This document shows, in pieces, positions 35,679 to 46,951 of a DNA stretch of 64,000 bases (position 1 is its first letter; every line of letters starts with the position of its first letter). A program made the translations under genes and the position numbers. Origin of the DNA: Saccharum officinarum (lineage: Eukaryota; Streptophyta; Magnoliopsida; Poales; Poaceae). Below the pieces are notes generated by a model that worked only from the letters and a program-made list of their open reading frames with translations, was not told where the DNA came from and searched no databases. The DNA is taken from contig CM036197.1 of assembly GCA_020631735.1 (NCBI GenBank), positions 47,105,880 to 47,169,879 on the forward strand. Direction: 5' to 3'.

Positions 35679-38600
35679 TGTAACACCTCAAGTGTTTAGC
35701 TCCATAATTGCATTGCATTTGCATAAGCATAAGCATGCATCATGCATATTATTTTATGTGATGCAACAACTGTGATTGTTTTAGAAGTTTTATTTGGCTC
35801 ACATCATGTGATACTTGATAGTTGGTGTGACAAAAAGGTAGAGTAGTCAATTATGTCCTACAACACCGTAGTTATACCTAGGGTAACTCTTGGAGCAAGG
35901 TTCATGTTGGCCAAAATTACTAAAATGCCCTCCAAGAGATGGTTGACCACCATTTGGCCCTAGGATGATCTGGTTTGACCAATTAAAAAGTCTATCTTAG
36001 AGACCTTGCATGGAGGAGCACCCTTAAGCAAAGTTGTAGGGAATTTTATGGGGAACAAAAGTCTCAATATGACCCTCTCATGAAATTGACCAGAACATGC
36101 TCAAAAATGGTCCACAAGTCAGCTTGAGTGGTGATCAACACTTAGAAAAATTCTAAGTCTGGAAATTTGGACTTTTCAGTTTCATTGTACCCCACTTTGA
36201 CACCCTATAACTAACAAACCAGGCCAAACCAGCCTTTGAGCCAATTGACAAAGTTGTTGTCCACACATAGCTCTACAACATTGTCAATATCACCATCACC
36301 TGGTTCTCAATAGTTTAGGAGATATAGTGTCAAGAAGTTAGGGTTTCAGTCGGCGTTTATCTCTGAAACTGCATTTTAGTTTCAAGGGGCACCACTTTGG
36401 AGCTCTGTAGTTTCAAATCTAGGCCGAACCAGTCCAAACTCCAATTGACAAACTTGTAGTCCTCATGTAGCTCTACAACATTGCCAATAGCACCTATACC
36501 TGGTTCTCGCTGGATGAGGAGTAAAATGAACTCAAAATCACTCTGTCAGTCACCGTTTCAGACGCGATTCAGTTAAGTCAGGCTTCGGCCATGACTGTCG
36601 TGGCCGACCGGCCGCAGGCCGTCGTCGACGCGTGGCCACACGGTGGCAGCCGTACGCCGGCCTTGGCCCCACCCGTCGGGTCGCGACGCCTTCAAGGATG
36701 CCACGAAGCCGGACCCTGTCCCTCACTCGCGCCTCTGCTTCCCTCTCGTCCTCTCCGAGCCAGGGCGGAGCACCGAGGTGCCTTTGCCGCCATGCGACTT
36801 CCCCGCGCTCGTGCGCCGTCGTCATTGAGTCTCGGCTCAATTCCTCCCGCCAGCAACCCCGCAGCATCTTCCTCTACCACCTCCACCACTTTCCGGGCGC
36901 GTCTGAGCGAAGGTGAGGCCACCTTGCTCGCTTCCGCCGCCACGGTCGTGTTCGGGACCTCGCCGGAGTTTGAGGCCACCGTGGTCAGAGCGGCTCGGCC
37001 CTTCTCATCCCTCCCTTTTCCCGTAGTTAGCGTTCCAGTGACCTCGGGAAACTCAGAGCGGGCTTGGTTGAGGCGGTAGGGGCTCACCGTCGCCGGCGTA
37101 CCGTCGCGCACCTCCACCGTGCCGCCATGCCCGACGGCGAGCACCTTTCCATTGCTCCGCAGCCCCGTTCTTGCCACCAATCGTTGTAGTTCGATGACGT
37201 GGTCATGCTAGTCCGTCCAATTGCGTCGGCCGACTCACCGACGGCGAGCTCCGGCGACCGCAGCTCCGCCCTCCGCCGCCCTCTCGCTGACAAGTGGGGC
37301 CACCTGGTCAGTCGCACGCGCGCGCGGGCGGGAGCCGTGGCAGGCCGCGCGCGGGAGCGGGCCACGCCGCGAGTCTTGGGCCGCGTAGTTTCCCGGGCCG
37401 GCCCAGTCTAAAATGAGATCTTTTTCATTTTTATTCATTTTGCTACAGAATTTTGGTTAAGTTTGGAAAATGTAGATCTAGGGTTTTACTTGCTCAAAAA
37501 TCATGAGATAAATTTTGTTAGGATCTGCATGTGGTGTAGTATTTTAGAAAAATATGAGTTTGCTATGTGATGATTAGTTTTTGGGATATTTAAATAGGTC
37601 TTTGAAATGTGTTTTAAATCACATGCAAACTTGTTTAAATTATATTTTGCGTTTCAGTGTTCCAAAAATTATGAAATTTGGTGAGTAGGCTAATTTATAC
37701 TTGCTCTAGCTTTGGTAAAAATTTGGGCAGTAGTGCTTAAGTACTTTTCAAATTATAATGCTATCTTTTTATTCTAGGAAATACTTAAATGAATTTTAGT
37801 AATTTTTCTACATGTGCAATGTTCTTATAAATTTTTGGAGAATGTCTTGGTACCCTAGAGTGTCTAAGAAAATTAATAAATCTGTTGTTTGACACATTTG
37901 ACTATGCTTTGTTATTTATACAAAAATCAGCCTTTTTGGCTTGGGAATTTTGTGTAGGAAGTTCCTGTGAATAAATTGAGTTCAAAATTTTACAGTAGTC
38001 TCTTTTTGGGTCAGAGAGTCCCCTGTAATTTTTGTAGAATTTTAGGAGCAGTTTACATACATGTTTGAAATTCCACTTAATTACTTAAGTAAATTAAGAA
38101 ATGAGTTTAAATAAATATTCTAGGTGGGCACACCTTACTTTCTGGTGTTTTTGTGACCTTTGTGAACTTATAGTAGTATTAATTTGGTCTTAGAGAATGT
38201 TTGCCCCATCAATAAATAATTAATCTTTGCAATTTTAGGTTTTCTGGACAGCTGATAGTATTTCTAGGTTTGACTTTGGATAAAGGTGGTTGCTGGAAAA
38301 CTTGTAAATACCAAAATTGTAGTAAAATTGATAAATTAGCTTGTGTCAAAATTTGGGAGAATTTGGCTTAGTAGTTTGGGAGTTGTTGCTGTTTTAAGTG
38401 ACAGTCCAGAATTTGCTGCTCTCTGTTTAGAGAGGACAGATTCTGGAACTTGAGGAATGCAAAATGGAAAACTTAGGAATTAAGGGTTGAGGTCTGAAAA
38501 TGACTTGTAAAGCATTTCATAAGATTTCCAGATTGTCTTAGATCATATCTTTTGGAGTTAGGAATCTTCAGTTATGTCAGAATCTTTGAGCTGCTGTCCA

Positions 38601-40506
38601 GAATAACTTACTGTGGTAACCTAAATAATGTCCCTCTTGTGTTTATTAGGTGTTAGGGCCTTATCCGAAGAGGAACAGCTGTATCTTAGGTTGAGTAGCT
38701 TAGGTAAGTACTTCTCCACCGGAGAAGAGATTTGCACGTACTAATAAAATAACTTGAATAGAGTATTTTATTTCTGAAATGCATTTCATTCCGAGCATGT
38801 TGCACCCATTTATGCATTCATGATATTTATTGTGCATTCATGCAATAGGTGTACCGGAGGGAGTAACTCTCCTCGAATTCGAGCCTGTAATTCCGGAGGA
38901 GAACCAGGACCAGCAGGAGCCCGAGGATCCAGCAGGCGAAGGAGACGCCGCTGAAGACTTGCCAGAGTGCCCTGACCACCGGCCTTCAACTTTTCTCAAA
39001 GGCAAGCCCCGGTGCATGCTGAACCTACTATTTTATAAATTAATCTTGAGTACTTTTATTTGTTTACTGCATTAAGTTATAGGAGTTATATGAAAATACT
39101 TGTTGCATTATACCTGTCCTTGTCCAGATATCGTACTTAATCCTATTTTAGGTTTAGGCACGTGTCAATGCTTAGCCCTGCTTAGTACGGTAGAAGTCGG
39201 GTGATTTCCGGTCATCCGCGAGATATAGGAAGGAGTCACGAGTGGCTGTATGGCTACCGTGGTGGAACCATGCTTTAAAATGAAATTGAGACCGGGCGGG
39301 AGTTCGATAGTACAGCCGCAAGACACTTCACGTCTTGGGTGTGGAGCTATGCCCGTCTGAGTCGTTTAAGAACCGATTCGCTGTACGTCCTTGAGTCATG
39401 TTGAACGCAGTCTAACACTTAGTTGGCCGGATAAGTCGTTCCGACCACGAAGTCGAGTAGTATGGTTCAGGCCGGGAATCGAATGGTAGGTTGCATCTTG
39501 GAGGAGAGAAAGGATGTGCTTGGGGACATTGGCGTGAGACCAAGGGGGGGTTAGAGTCCCTATCACCTGGCAGAGTGTCGCCCTTGGGGACGCGACATTA
39601 TTCGGGCCCGCGATTCCTGAACTGTACAAAAGATGACCTGAGCAGCCTTCGCCAGGCGTGACTCGGTGAGTGTTAGAAATACCCCTCCAGCTGGATAGGA
39701 ATTCGATTCGAATCGCCGTCGCTCCCGGTTAGTGAGCACTTGACTTGAGCAGCGGCAACGTAGATCTCATTAAATGAACTGGTGGTTAAGGGAATGATAC
39801 AATGTTGCCACAATTCATACCTGCTCTGGATATAAAGATGATAATTGTTTGATTATAATCAAGTGCATGTTTAGTACAGGTGCTAAGATAGATGACAGGT
39901 AAATGCTAAAAATAACTGCTAGTACAGGTTATAAGAATTTCAATTATTTATGCCTTTATGCAAAATGTTATGTTAGCTAGCCCCTTGTGTAAGCCTTGCA
40001 TAATCCTTGGTGTCATCTTATTTCTGGTTTTCGACGGGTAAGTCTAGCTGAGTACATTCCAGTACTCAGGGTTTATTCCCTCCTATTGCAGATGATATGC
40101 TCTATCAAGGCTTCTGCAAAACTTGTCTCCACCCTGCGGGTGAAGAAGACTAGATCACTTGGGCGTGATCATCTTTTATGTACTTTCTTCATGCTTTTGT
40201 GGGTTGTTGATCATCAAGACTGGCAGTAGTTAAACAACTGGTGTGCGTTTGCTTCCGCTACTTTTATAAACTTGGTTTGTAATAATTGCGACTCCGTTTG
40301 TGTAAACTTATTTCAGAACTACTTGTGAAATGTAACGTATGATGTTGTATGTTGAATGATGCGATCCTGGTTGTAAGCAAGTTGGTTTGAAATCCTTCGT
40401 GGTTTCGATTGACTACCGGGATTATATGGGCTCAAGTTCGAAAATTTGAGCGCTTCGGTGCTTGTTTTTGTACTTGTGCTCTTATAATTTGGTCGGTTCT
40501 GTTACA
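35679..40506 (+). repeat. Chromovirus 5' LTR, 4828 bp
   Basis: Contains a GC-rich, host-gene-like block (about 36550-37420), a long AT-rich middle, exon-like segments at 38650-39010, and the conserved GAGTAC/GTACTC box at 40028-40091. The GC-rich block holds open frames in several phases on both strands that recur in the 3' LTR. That follows from LTR identity and is not evidence of coding. Confidence 0.93.
38650..40151 (+). other. Possible spliced ORF within the LTR
   Basis: A frame starting after TTTATTAG (38650) reads VRALSEEEQLYLRLSSL. It meets an AG|GTAAGT donor at 38704 and resumes in frame after an AATAG acceptor at 38849 as VPEGVTLLEFEPVIPEE plus an acidic glutamine-rich stretch. A third in-frame join is possible from AAAG|GCAAGC (a GC donor) near 39000 to TTGCAG (40091), ending DDMLYQGF..HPAGEED with a stop at 40149-40151. 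All parts are kept in the 3' LTR (49923-51424). No family is recognised; the splice model is inference. Confidence 0.35.
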
Positions 40507-40508
40507 GC

Positions 40509-40520
40509 TGGTACCGGAGC
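40509..40520 (+). other. Chromovirus primer-binding site
   Basis: TGGTACCGGAGC, two bases after the 5' LTR, matches the initiator-methionine tRNA primer site TGGTATCAGAGC at 10 of 12 positions. Confidence 0.7.
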
Positions 40521-41279
40521 ATAATTCAACATTAAACACATCATATGAGTATTTAAAAAACAAAAGTATTTGATTATGAAAAAGGGTTAAAACACTAAAA
40601 ATTATTTTTAGGTATGCCAGTGATCACATCCCTTAGCCCAAATAAGGACTCTTAGGTGGCTTATTATAAAGACTAACTTGGGGGCCTTGTTTGTTTTTGT
40701 TTCGTCGTCCATACGGCGTGATATTGTATGGATGCCATCCACTTGGGTGGTAATGTATGGATCAATTGCCTCGACGCTCTGGTAAGTGTGAGTTGTGAGA
40801 GCATGATCGTTCAACCAACGATCTAGGGGAGAGTAGTTTTGGTGACTTGCATACTTACATGTTTAAACCATGTAATTATGTAAGCACTTAATTGGGGGAA
40901 CCTCTATATCGGGTAGCTTTGATACAGAAGTATATACATCTGGGGATGTGTATATGGAAAGTATTTAAATTACTGCTTTCTTGTGTGCATATATTGGGAA
41001 ACTTTTGGGTTGAAATGAGGTTTTCTGCAGGTACACTAACAGCGTAACGAGTAGACCGATAGTTTCGCTTATATGAGAGAACGTATGTATGCCACCGCCT
41101 AGCGTTAGAACTTTAGGTTTCTACTAAGGTGGGAGGGCGTACGGAACGTGCATGCATCATGTTTAATTATATCATACATATCATTTACTTCCTCCTTAAA
41201 AAATTTCTGTACTCCCGACTAAAGTAAATTTTGTATCCCCTAAATGATCCTCACTTTAAGTCCTATTTTGTTGCTTCAG
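40521..41279 (+). other. Chromovirus leader before ORF1
   Basis: No ORF with family resemblance. It contains TTTTCTGCAG at about 41022-41031 and ends in TATTTTGTTGCTTCAG at 41279. Both look like 3' splice sites; the second abuts the ORF1 ATG. Confidence 0.5.
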
Positions 41280-41888
41280 ATGGCACGTACCAAGAGGACT
41301 GCTCGCAAGTCCACTGGAGGCAGGGCACCTCGTCACCAGCTCGCTCCACGTGAGCCCCGCCCTGAGCCTACTGAGGTGGAAAGGCTGAGGGTAGAGTTGG
41401 CTGAAGTGACTGCTGCCAGGAATGCAGCGCGTCAGCAACTGGAGCAAGTGATTCGTGATCGTGACCAGGAAACCCTTGCAGTCCAGAGATTGACAGTAGC
41501 AAACCGCAACTGTCAACGCATGCTGGTCCGTGTCATGAACCAGAGGGATGAAGCCTGGCACGAGGAGAACGTTCTGAGAGCTCGTCAGTTTGAGCTCGAG
41601 CAACAGTTGGAGAATGCTGAAGAGTACAATGACAACCTTCATGAAGAAGTGCATCGCCTAAACAACCAGCTTAATCCTCTGCTACCCAGAAACCACAATG
41701 TAGATGAGGACATGGGTTCGGGAATCTTCATGGCTGAGAATGATGATGAAGTGGAGGTCAACGGACCCCAAGATGCCGAACCAGAGGAAGCACCAGAAGA
41801 AGAAGAAGACGAGGAGTTAGAGCCTGTTAGTGATGAGGATGAGGACGGAGAGGAGATCCTTGACACCGACTCTGAGGACGATGCTTAG
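41280..41888 (+). CDS. ORF1: histone H3 tail-like N-terminus, coiled coil, acidic tail
   Basis: Intact 202-residue ORF between the 5' LTR and gag. Residues 2-22 (ARTKRTARKSTGG then RAPRHQLA) match the canonical histone H3 tail at 18 of 21 positions. R2, T3, K4, T6, A7, R8, K9, S10 and T11 are kept; Q5 is R, K14 is R and K18 is H. Identity stops after A21; the ARKS around K27 and the histone fold are absent. Residues about 31-131 are a long heptad-rich coiled coil. Residues 141-202 are strongly acidic (PEEAPEEEEDEELEP). The initiator Met precedes Ala, so cleavage would expose the same free N-terminus as H3. An in-frame ATG at 41244 would add 12 residues, but the CAG before 41280 looks like a splice acceptor, favouring 41280. 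The function is unknown; a histone-mimic scaffold is inference. The ORF is undamaged although the downstream gag-pol is not. Confidence 0.88.
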   Translation: MARTKRTARKSTGGRAPRHQLAPREPRPEPTEVERLRVELAEVTAARNAARQQLEQVIRDRDQETLAVQRLTVANRNCQRMLVRVMNQRDEAWHEENVLRARQFELEQQLENAEEYNDNLHEEVHRLNNQLNPLLPRNHNVDEDMGSGIFMAENDDEVEVNGPQDAEPEEAPEEEEDEELEPVSDEDEDGEEILDTDSEDDA

Positions 41889-42549
41889 AATAGTTATCAC
41901 GTAGCTATAATGTTAGGGTTGTCTTTTGTGCCCTCCCTGTGTTGGAATGAGGCTTTGTAATAACTTGACTTTTGGGATGTAAGGTTGAACCGTATGTTCC
42001 TGAATGTTAGTTTGAACCTGTTAATTTCGATCACAACCTGATGGCTTATTATGTTGCGTTCGATGATGGTGTCACGATTAGCACCCTTCGGTGCCGCGAC
42101 GAAACCGAGGGCCTCCTATGGCGCGCGACATAAGGCTGTGCTGCTTGGCACGCGCTGGTATCGAGGTGGCTAGTCATGATCCACCATGGAACTCTACCAT
42201 TGAGAAGTCTCCTTGTGGTCAGTTTGAAGTAGCTTTCTCAGTCAACTAAAAACTTTGAAATCGAATCCAAGTACCGGGCAAAAGATCAAAAATCACATAG
42301 ATTTTTAACGTAAACGGTTCAGTAACTGCTGTGCTCCTTGTGTGTGAGCATTTATCAAAGTACATCTTTGTGGATACTCTTGCATGATTGTGCCAATTGA
42401 TCCGCTTGAATGGATTGTGCGGTTGTGATGAATTATTGTGCCATGAGTATTTTGAGAAGTCCATTTCATGAAGTCAGTTTGACATATTTACAATAATTCA
42501 TCTACAAATTTCTCACATCGTCAGTGCTCATTGGCTATGCATTTTGCAG
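41889..42549 (+). other. Spacer between ORF1 and gag
   Basis: About 660 bp without a credible ORF. It ends in GCTATGCATTTTGCAG, a good 3' splice site directly before the gag ATG at 42550. Codon-free composition and a CCTCCTATGGCGCGCG GC-rich patch near 42112 are the only visible features. Confidence 0.5.
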
Positions 42550-45500
42550 ATGTCGTACAATCTTCGTCGGGGTCGTGGCAATGGGGATGAGGAATAGCCA
42601 CCCCCTCCGCCACCACCTACCCCGGCTGAGCTGATGCAGACAGTGGTCGAAGGGCAGCGCATGCTGGCAGATGCTATGCGCCAGCTGGCCAACCGGGAAG
42701 CTCGTCCTGGCCGCCAGGGCCCAGAACCCAATCAGTACAGTGATTTCAAAGACTTTCTTGATACTAAGCCCCCGCTCTTTAAGGAGGTGGAGGAACCGCT
42801 GCAAGCTGATGAGTGGTTGAACACTATTGAACAAAAGTTTCGTCTGCTTCGCTTGACTGATGAGCTAAAGACTGAATATGCTTCTCACCAGTTGCATGGT
42901 CCAGCGGGTATTTGGTGGAGCCACTATCGTTCCACATTGCCTGCAAATGTCCCTATTGCTTGGGACCAGTTCAAGGCTGCATTCCGGGGGAACTATATTC
43001 CTCCAGGTCTCATGGCAATCAAGCACACAGAATTCATGAGGCTGTCGCAGGGAAATAAAAGTTTGACTGAATATCTACAATCTTTCAACAACCTGGCAAG
43101 GTATGCCACAGAGTTTGTGGATACCGATTCCAAGAAAATTGCTAGCTTTAAAAGAGGCCTAGGCCCGAAGCTGATGAAGACTATGGGCACTAGCAAGTGC
43201 ACTACTTTCAATGAATTTATCAGTGATGCTCTGACTCAAGAGAACAACAATGCTATCTATTCTGCCTCTAAGAGCCGCAAAAGGGCCATTGAGGCGAGTG
43301 CTTCACAGTCTCGAGCTCCAGCTGCCCCGAGGGCTCCTTCTCGCCCTCCTGCCACAAATGCTATGTTCCGTCCTCCACAAAAGAAGGCGCCAGTGAAGAC
43401 TGGGTTTCGTAAGGCATATACAGTGGCCCTGCCAAAAAGTAATTCGGGCCAAGGCAGCTCCAGTGTTCCTCCTAGCAACATGCCTTGCTGGAACTGCAAC
43501 AAGCCAGGCCATTGGTCCAGAAACTGCCCTTACCCCAAGAAGAATGTCAACCAAGGTGGCCGTCAAGGGCACGCTCATTATAATAGTATTGAGGAAATCC
43601 CATCTGGTGAGGTTGTCAATGCTGGTAAGTTCCTAGTTGACCAACATCCTGCAGTGGTACTTTTTGATTCAGGTGCTTCGCATTCCTTTATCAGTCCTAA
43701 GTTTGCATCAGAGTTTATACACAAATTGCATACTGTTGAAGGTGGGGGTTATTGTATTAGCGCAGCAAGTGGGAATATTTCCACAAATAAAGTAGTGGGA
43801 AATCTTGAGCTTGAGATAGAAGGGCGAAAGTACTCGCTTGCCTTAGTGGTTTTGCCGGGCTTAGGCATAGATGTTATCTTGGGCATGAATTGGACGAGTC
43901 AGAATGGGGTACTCATTGATACATCCACTCGGGTAGTTATGCTCAGAGATCCTACAGATCAAAAGGGTTTTCTGGTACAACTTCCCAGAAAAGTTGATTT
44001 GTCTGGGGAAGTACATGCTGTGCAAGCCAAGGCGTTGACTGAAATTCCCATAGTAAATGAGTTTCCGGACGTTTTTCCCGATGATTTGCCGGGGCTCCCT
44101 CCGGATCGGGATGTGGAGTTTAAAATTGAGTTGTTGCCTGGCATGGCTCCCATCTCTAGGAGACCCTATAGGATGCCTCCAAATGAACTCGCTGAACTTA
44201 AGGTGCAATTGAATGAACTTTTGAAGAAGGGGTTGATTTGTCCTAGTTCGTCTCCGTGGGGATGTCCTGCTATCTTTATAAAGAAGAAGGATCAGTCGTT
44301 GCGGATGTGCGTAGATTATAGACCTCTCAATGCAGTCACTGTCAAAAATAAGTACCCTTTACCACGTATCGACATCTTGTTCGATCAGTTGTCTAAAGCT
44401 AAAGTTTTCTCCAAGATCGATCTAAGATCGGGCTACCATCAAATTAAAATCTGCCCGGAAGATGTTCCAAATACAGCCTTTTCTACCAGATACGGTCTTT
44501 ATGAGTATCTTGTTATGTCCTTTGGCTTGACAAATGCCCCCGCACACTTCATGTACTTGATGAATTCGGTGTTTATGCCTGAATTGGACAAGTTTGTGGT
44601 GGTATTTATTGATGACATCCTGGTATATTCTATGAATGAGGAGGATCACGCTGAACATCTGCGTATAGTCCTCACAAGACTGCGTGAACATCAACTATAT
44701 GCAAAGTTCAGTAAGTGCGAATTCTGGCTTCGTGAAGTACCTTTCCTTGGGCATGTGTTGTCCGATGGAGGAATTATGGTGGACCCCGCCAAGGTACAGG
44801 AAGTACTGAACTGGAAGGCTCCTATCTCGGTTCACGAGGTCCGGAGTTTTCTTGGTTTGGCTGGCTATTATCGTCGCTTCATCCCGGATTTCTCCAAAAT
44901 AGCCAAGCCAATGACTCGGTTGCTGCAGAAAGACACCAGGTTTGTCTGGACTCCTGAGTGTGATGCGGCTTTTCACCAACTACGAACCCTCCTAACCTCA
45001 GCTCCGGTTTTGGCACAACCGGATATCGAGAAACCATTTGATGTTTATTGTGATGCCTCAGGCATAGGTTTGGGAGGTGTTCTGATGCAGGAAGGCCGAG
45101 TAATTGCATATACCTCTCGACAACTTCGGAAGCATGAGGCGAATTATCCAACGCATGACTTAGAACTCGCCGCAGTTGTTCATGCTTTGAAAGCCTGGCG
45201 GCACTACCTGTTGGGCAATGTTTGCAATATCTACACAGACCACAAAAGCCTCAAATACATCTTCACCCAACCCGAGTTAAATATGCGTCAAAGAAGATGG
45301 CTCGAGTTGATTAAGGATTATAACCTTCAAGTGCACTATCATCCTGGCAAGGCAAATGTGGTTGCGGATGCTTTAAGCCGTAAGTCTCATTGCCATTCCT
45401 TAGTTGAAACTGATTTTCATCGATCTCGCCTTCTACATCCAGCAGTCTTATACAACATCACTGTCAGTTGTACTCTCAAAAGTAGAATTATTGAGCTCCA

Positions 45501-46734
45501 AAAGACTGACACTGGTATATTCCACATCAAGCGTAAGATGAAAGAGCAAGAAACTACATAGTTCGGGGTAGATGAAGAGGGTGTACTATGGTTCAAGGAT
45601 AGGTTAGTTGTGCCTAAGGACCGGGAGCTTCGAAATGATATTATGTCTGAAGCACACTCCTCTAAGTTGTCCATCCATCCTGGCAGCAATAAGATGTATT
45701 ATGATTTGAAGCCATACTATTGGTGGACCAAGATGCGGAAAGAAATAGCTGCATATGTGGCTAGGTGTGACACCTGCTGTAGAGTTAAAGCTGTGCACAT
45801 GAAAGCTGGGTTGCTTCAACCACTTTCTATCCCAGGTTTGAAATGGGAAGAGATAAGTATGGATTTCATTGTCGATCTTCCTCCTACTGTCAAAAATCAT
45901 AACTCCATCTGGGTAATTGTGGATCGTTTGACCAAATCAGCTCACTTCATTCCAGTTAGAGTGGACTATCGTCCCACTGACTATGCTGAGTTGTACTTCA
46001 ATCAGATAGTCTGGCTCCATGGGATACCTCGTACTATCATATCTGACCGTGGTCCCCAGTTCACTGCTCGCTTTTGGGAGCACTTGCATCATCTTCTGGG
46101 AACCAAGTTAGTGAGAAGCTCTGCTTATCACCCCCAGACATCAGGACAGACGGAACGGGTTAACCAAATCTTGGAAGATCTGTTGCGGGCATGTGTCATT
46201 TCATCCAAGGGTTCTTGGGAAAAATGGTTACCTCTGGCCGAGTTTTCGTACAATAATAGTTATCAAGAGAGTATTAAGATGGCTCCATTCGAAGCTTTAT
46301 ACGGTCGTAAGTGTAGAACCCCACTAAACTGGGTAGAAGCTGGTGAGAGGAGATATTATGGTATTGATTTTGTTCATGAAGCTGAGGAACAAGTCCATAC
46401 CATCCAAAAACATATGGCTGCAGCCCAAGCTAGACAGAAAAGTTATGCTGATCGTCGTAGAAAACCACTCGAGTTTGAAGTTGGAAACTTCGTGTATCTG
46501 AAAGTTTCTCCAATGAAGAGTGTCCAACGTTTTGGTGTTAAGCAGAAACTTGCGCCAAGATACGTGGGTCCTTTCCAGATCATAGGCAAGAGTGGAGCTG
46601 TTGCGTATAAAATCCAGTTACCTCTAGAAATGAGTGCCATATTCAACGTCTTCCATGTATCTCAGCTCAAAAAGTGTCTTCGAGTTCCTGAGGAAAGAGT
46701 TCCGTTAGGAGATATCAGGCTGGAATCCGATCTA

Positions 46735-46905
46735 ACTTACGAAGAAAAGCCAGTCCGAGTGATTGATACTCAGGAACGAGTGACTAGAAGCAAAGTGGTT
46801 AAGTGGTATAAAGTAATGTGGAGTAATCAGGGTAGTGAAAGTGACGCTACATGGGAACGGGAGGACTATTTGCGGGATGGTTATAAGGAATTCTATGAAA
46901 AATGG
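46735..46905 (+). other. Integrase C-terminal chromodomain
   Basis: The stretch from YEEKPVRVIDTQERV to KVMWSNQGSESDATWEREDY follows the chromodomain pattern (PF00385). The central cage tryptophan is present (VMW). The first aromatic (Tyr of the HP1 EEYVVE motif) aligns to K/P, and the third (Tyr/Phe after WKG) aligns to N/Q. It therefore resembles the plant chromovirus chromodomains known to lack part of the methyl-lysine cage. In the family this domain targets integration to heterochromatin. Confidence 0.8.
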
Positions 46906-46937
46906 TACGCTTTCCAAATCTCGGAACGAGATTTTTA

Positions 46938-46951
46938 TAAGGGGGGAGGGC
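46938..46951 (+). other. Chromovirus polypurine tract
   Basis: AAGGGGGGAGGGC lies directly before the 3' LTR. It is also translated as the last residues (KGGGL) of the pol frame. Confidence 0.8.

Noticed and set aside
36591..37438. Several 60-160 residue ORFs on both strands in the GC-rich LTR block (repeated at 47864-48711)
   Set aside because: Overlapping frames in GC-rich DNA have few stops. Presence in both copies reflects LTR identity, and the translations are arginine/alanine/proline-rich with no family signal.
41244..41279. Upstream in-frame ATG adding 12 hydrophobic residues (MILTLSPILLLQ) to ORF1
   Set aside because: The residues coincide with a polypyrimidine tract and CAG acceptor-like sequence, and would bury the H3-like N-terminus. 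I prefer 41280 but cannot exclude this start.
41639..41866. Serine-rich minus-strand ORF opposite the ORF1 acidic tail
   Set aside because: Antisense shadow of GAA/GAG-rich codons.
41280..41888. ORF1 as a real host histone H3 gene or pseudogene
   Set aside because: Similarity ends after about 21 residues. No histone fold, K27 region or C-terminus is present. The rest is coiled coil and acidic, and the ORF sits at the expected extra-ORF place of a complete retrotransposon.
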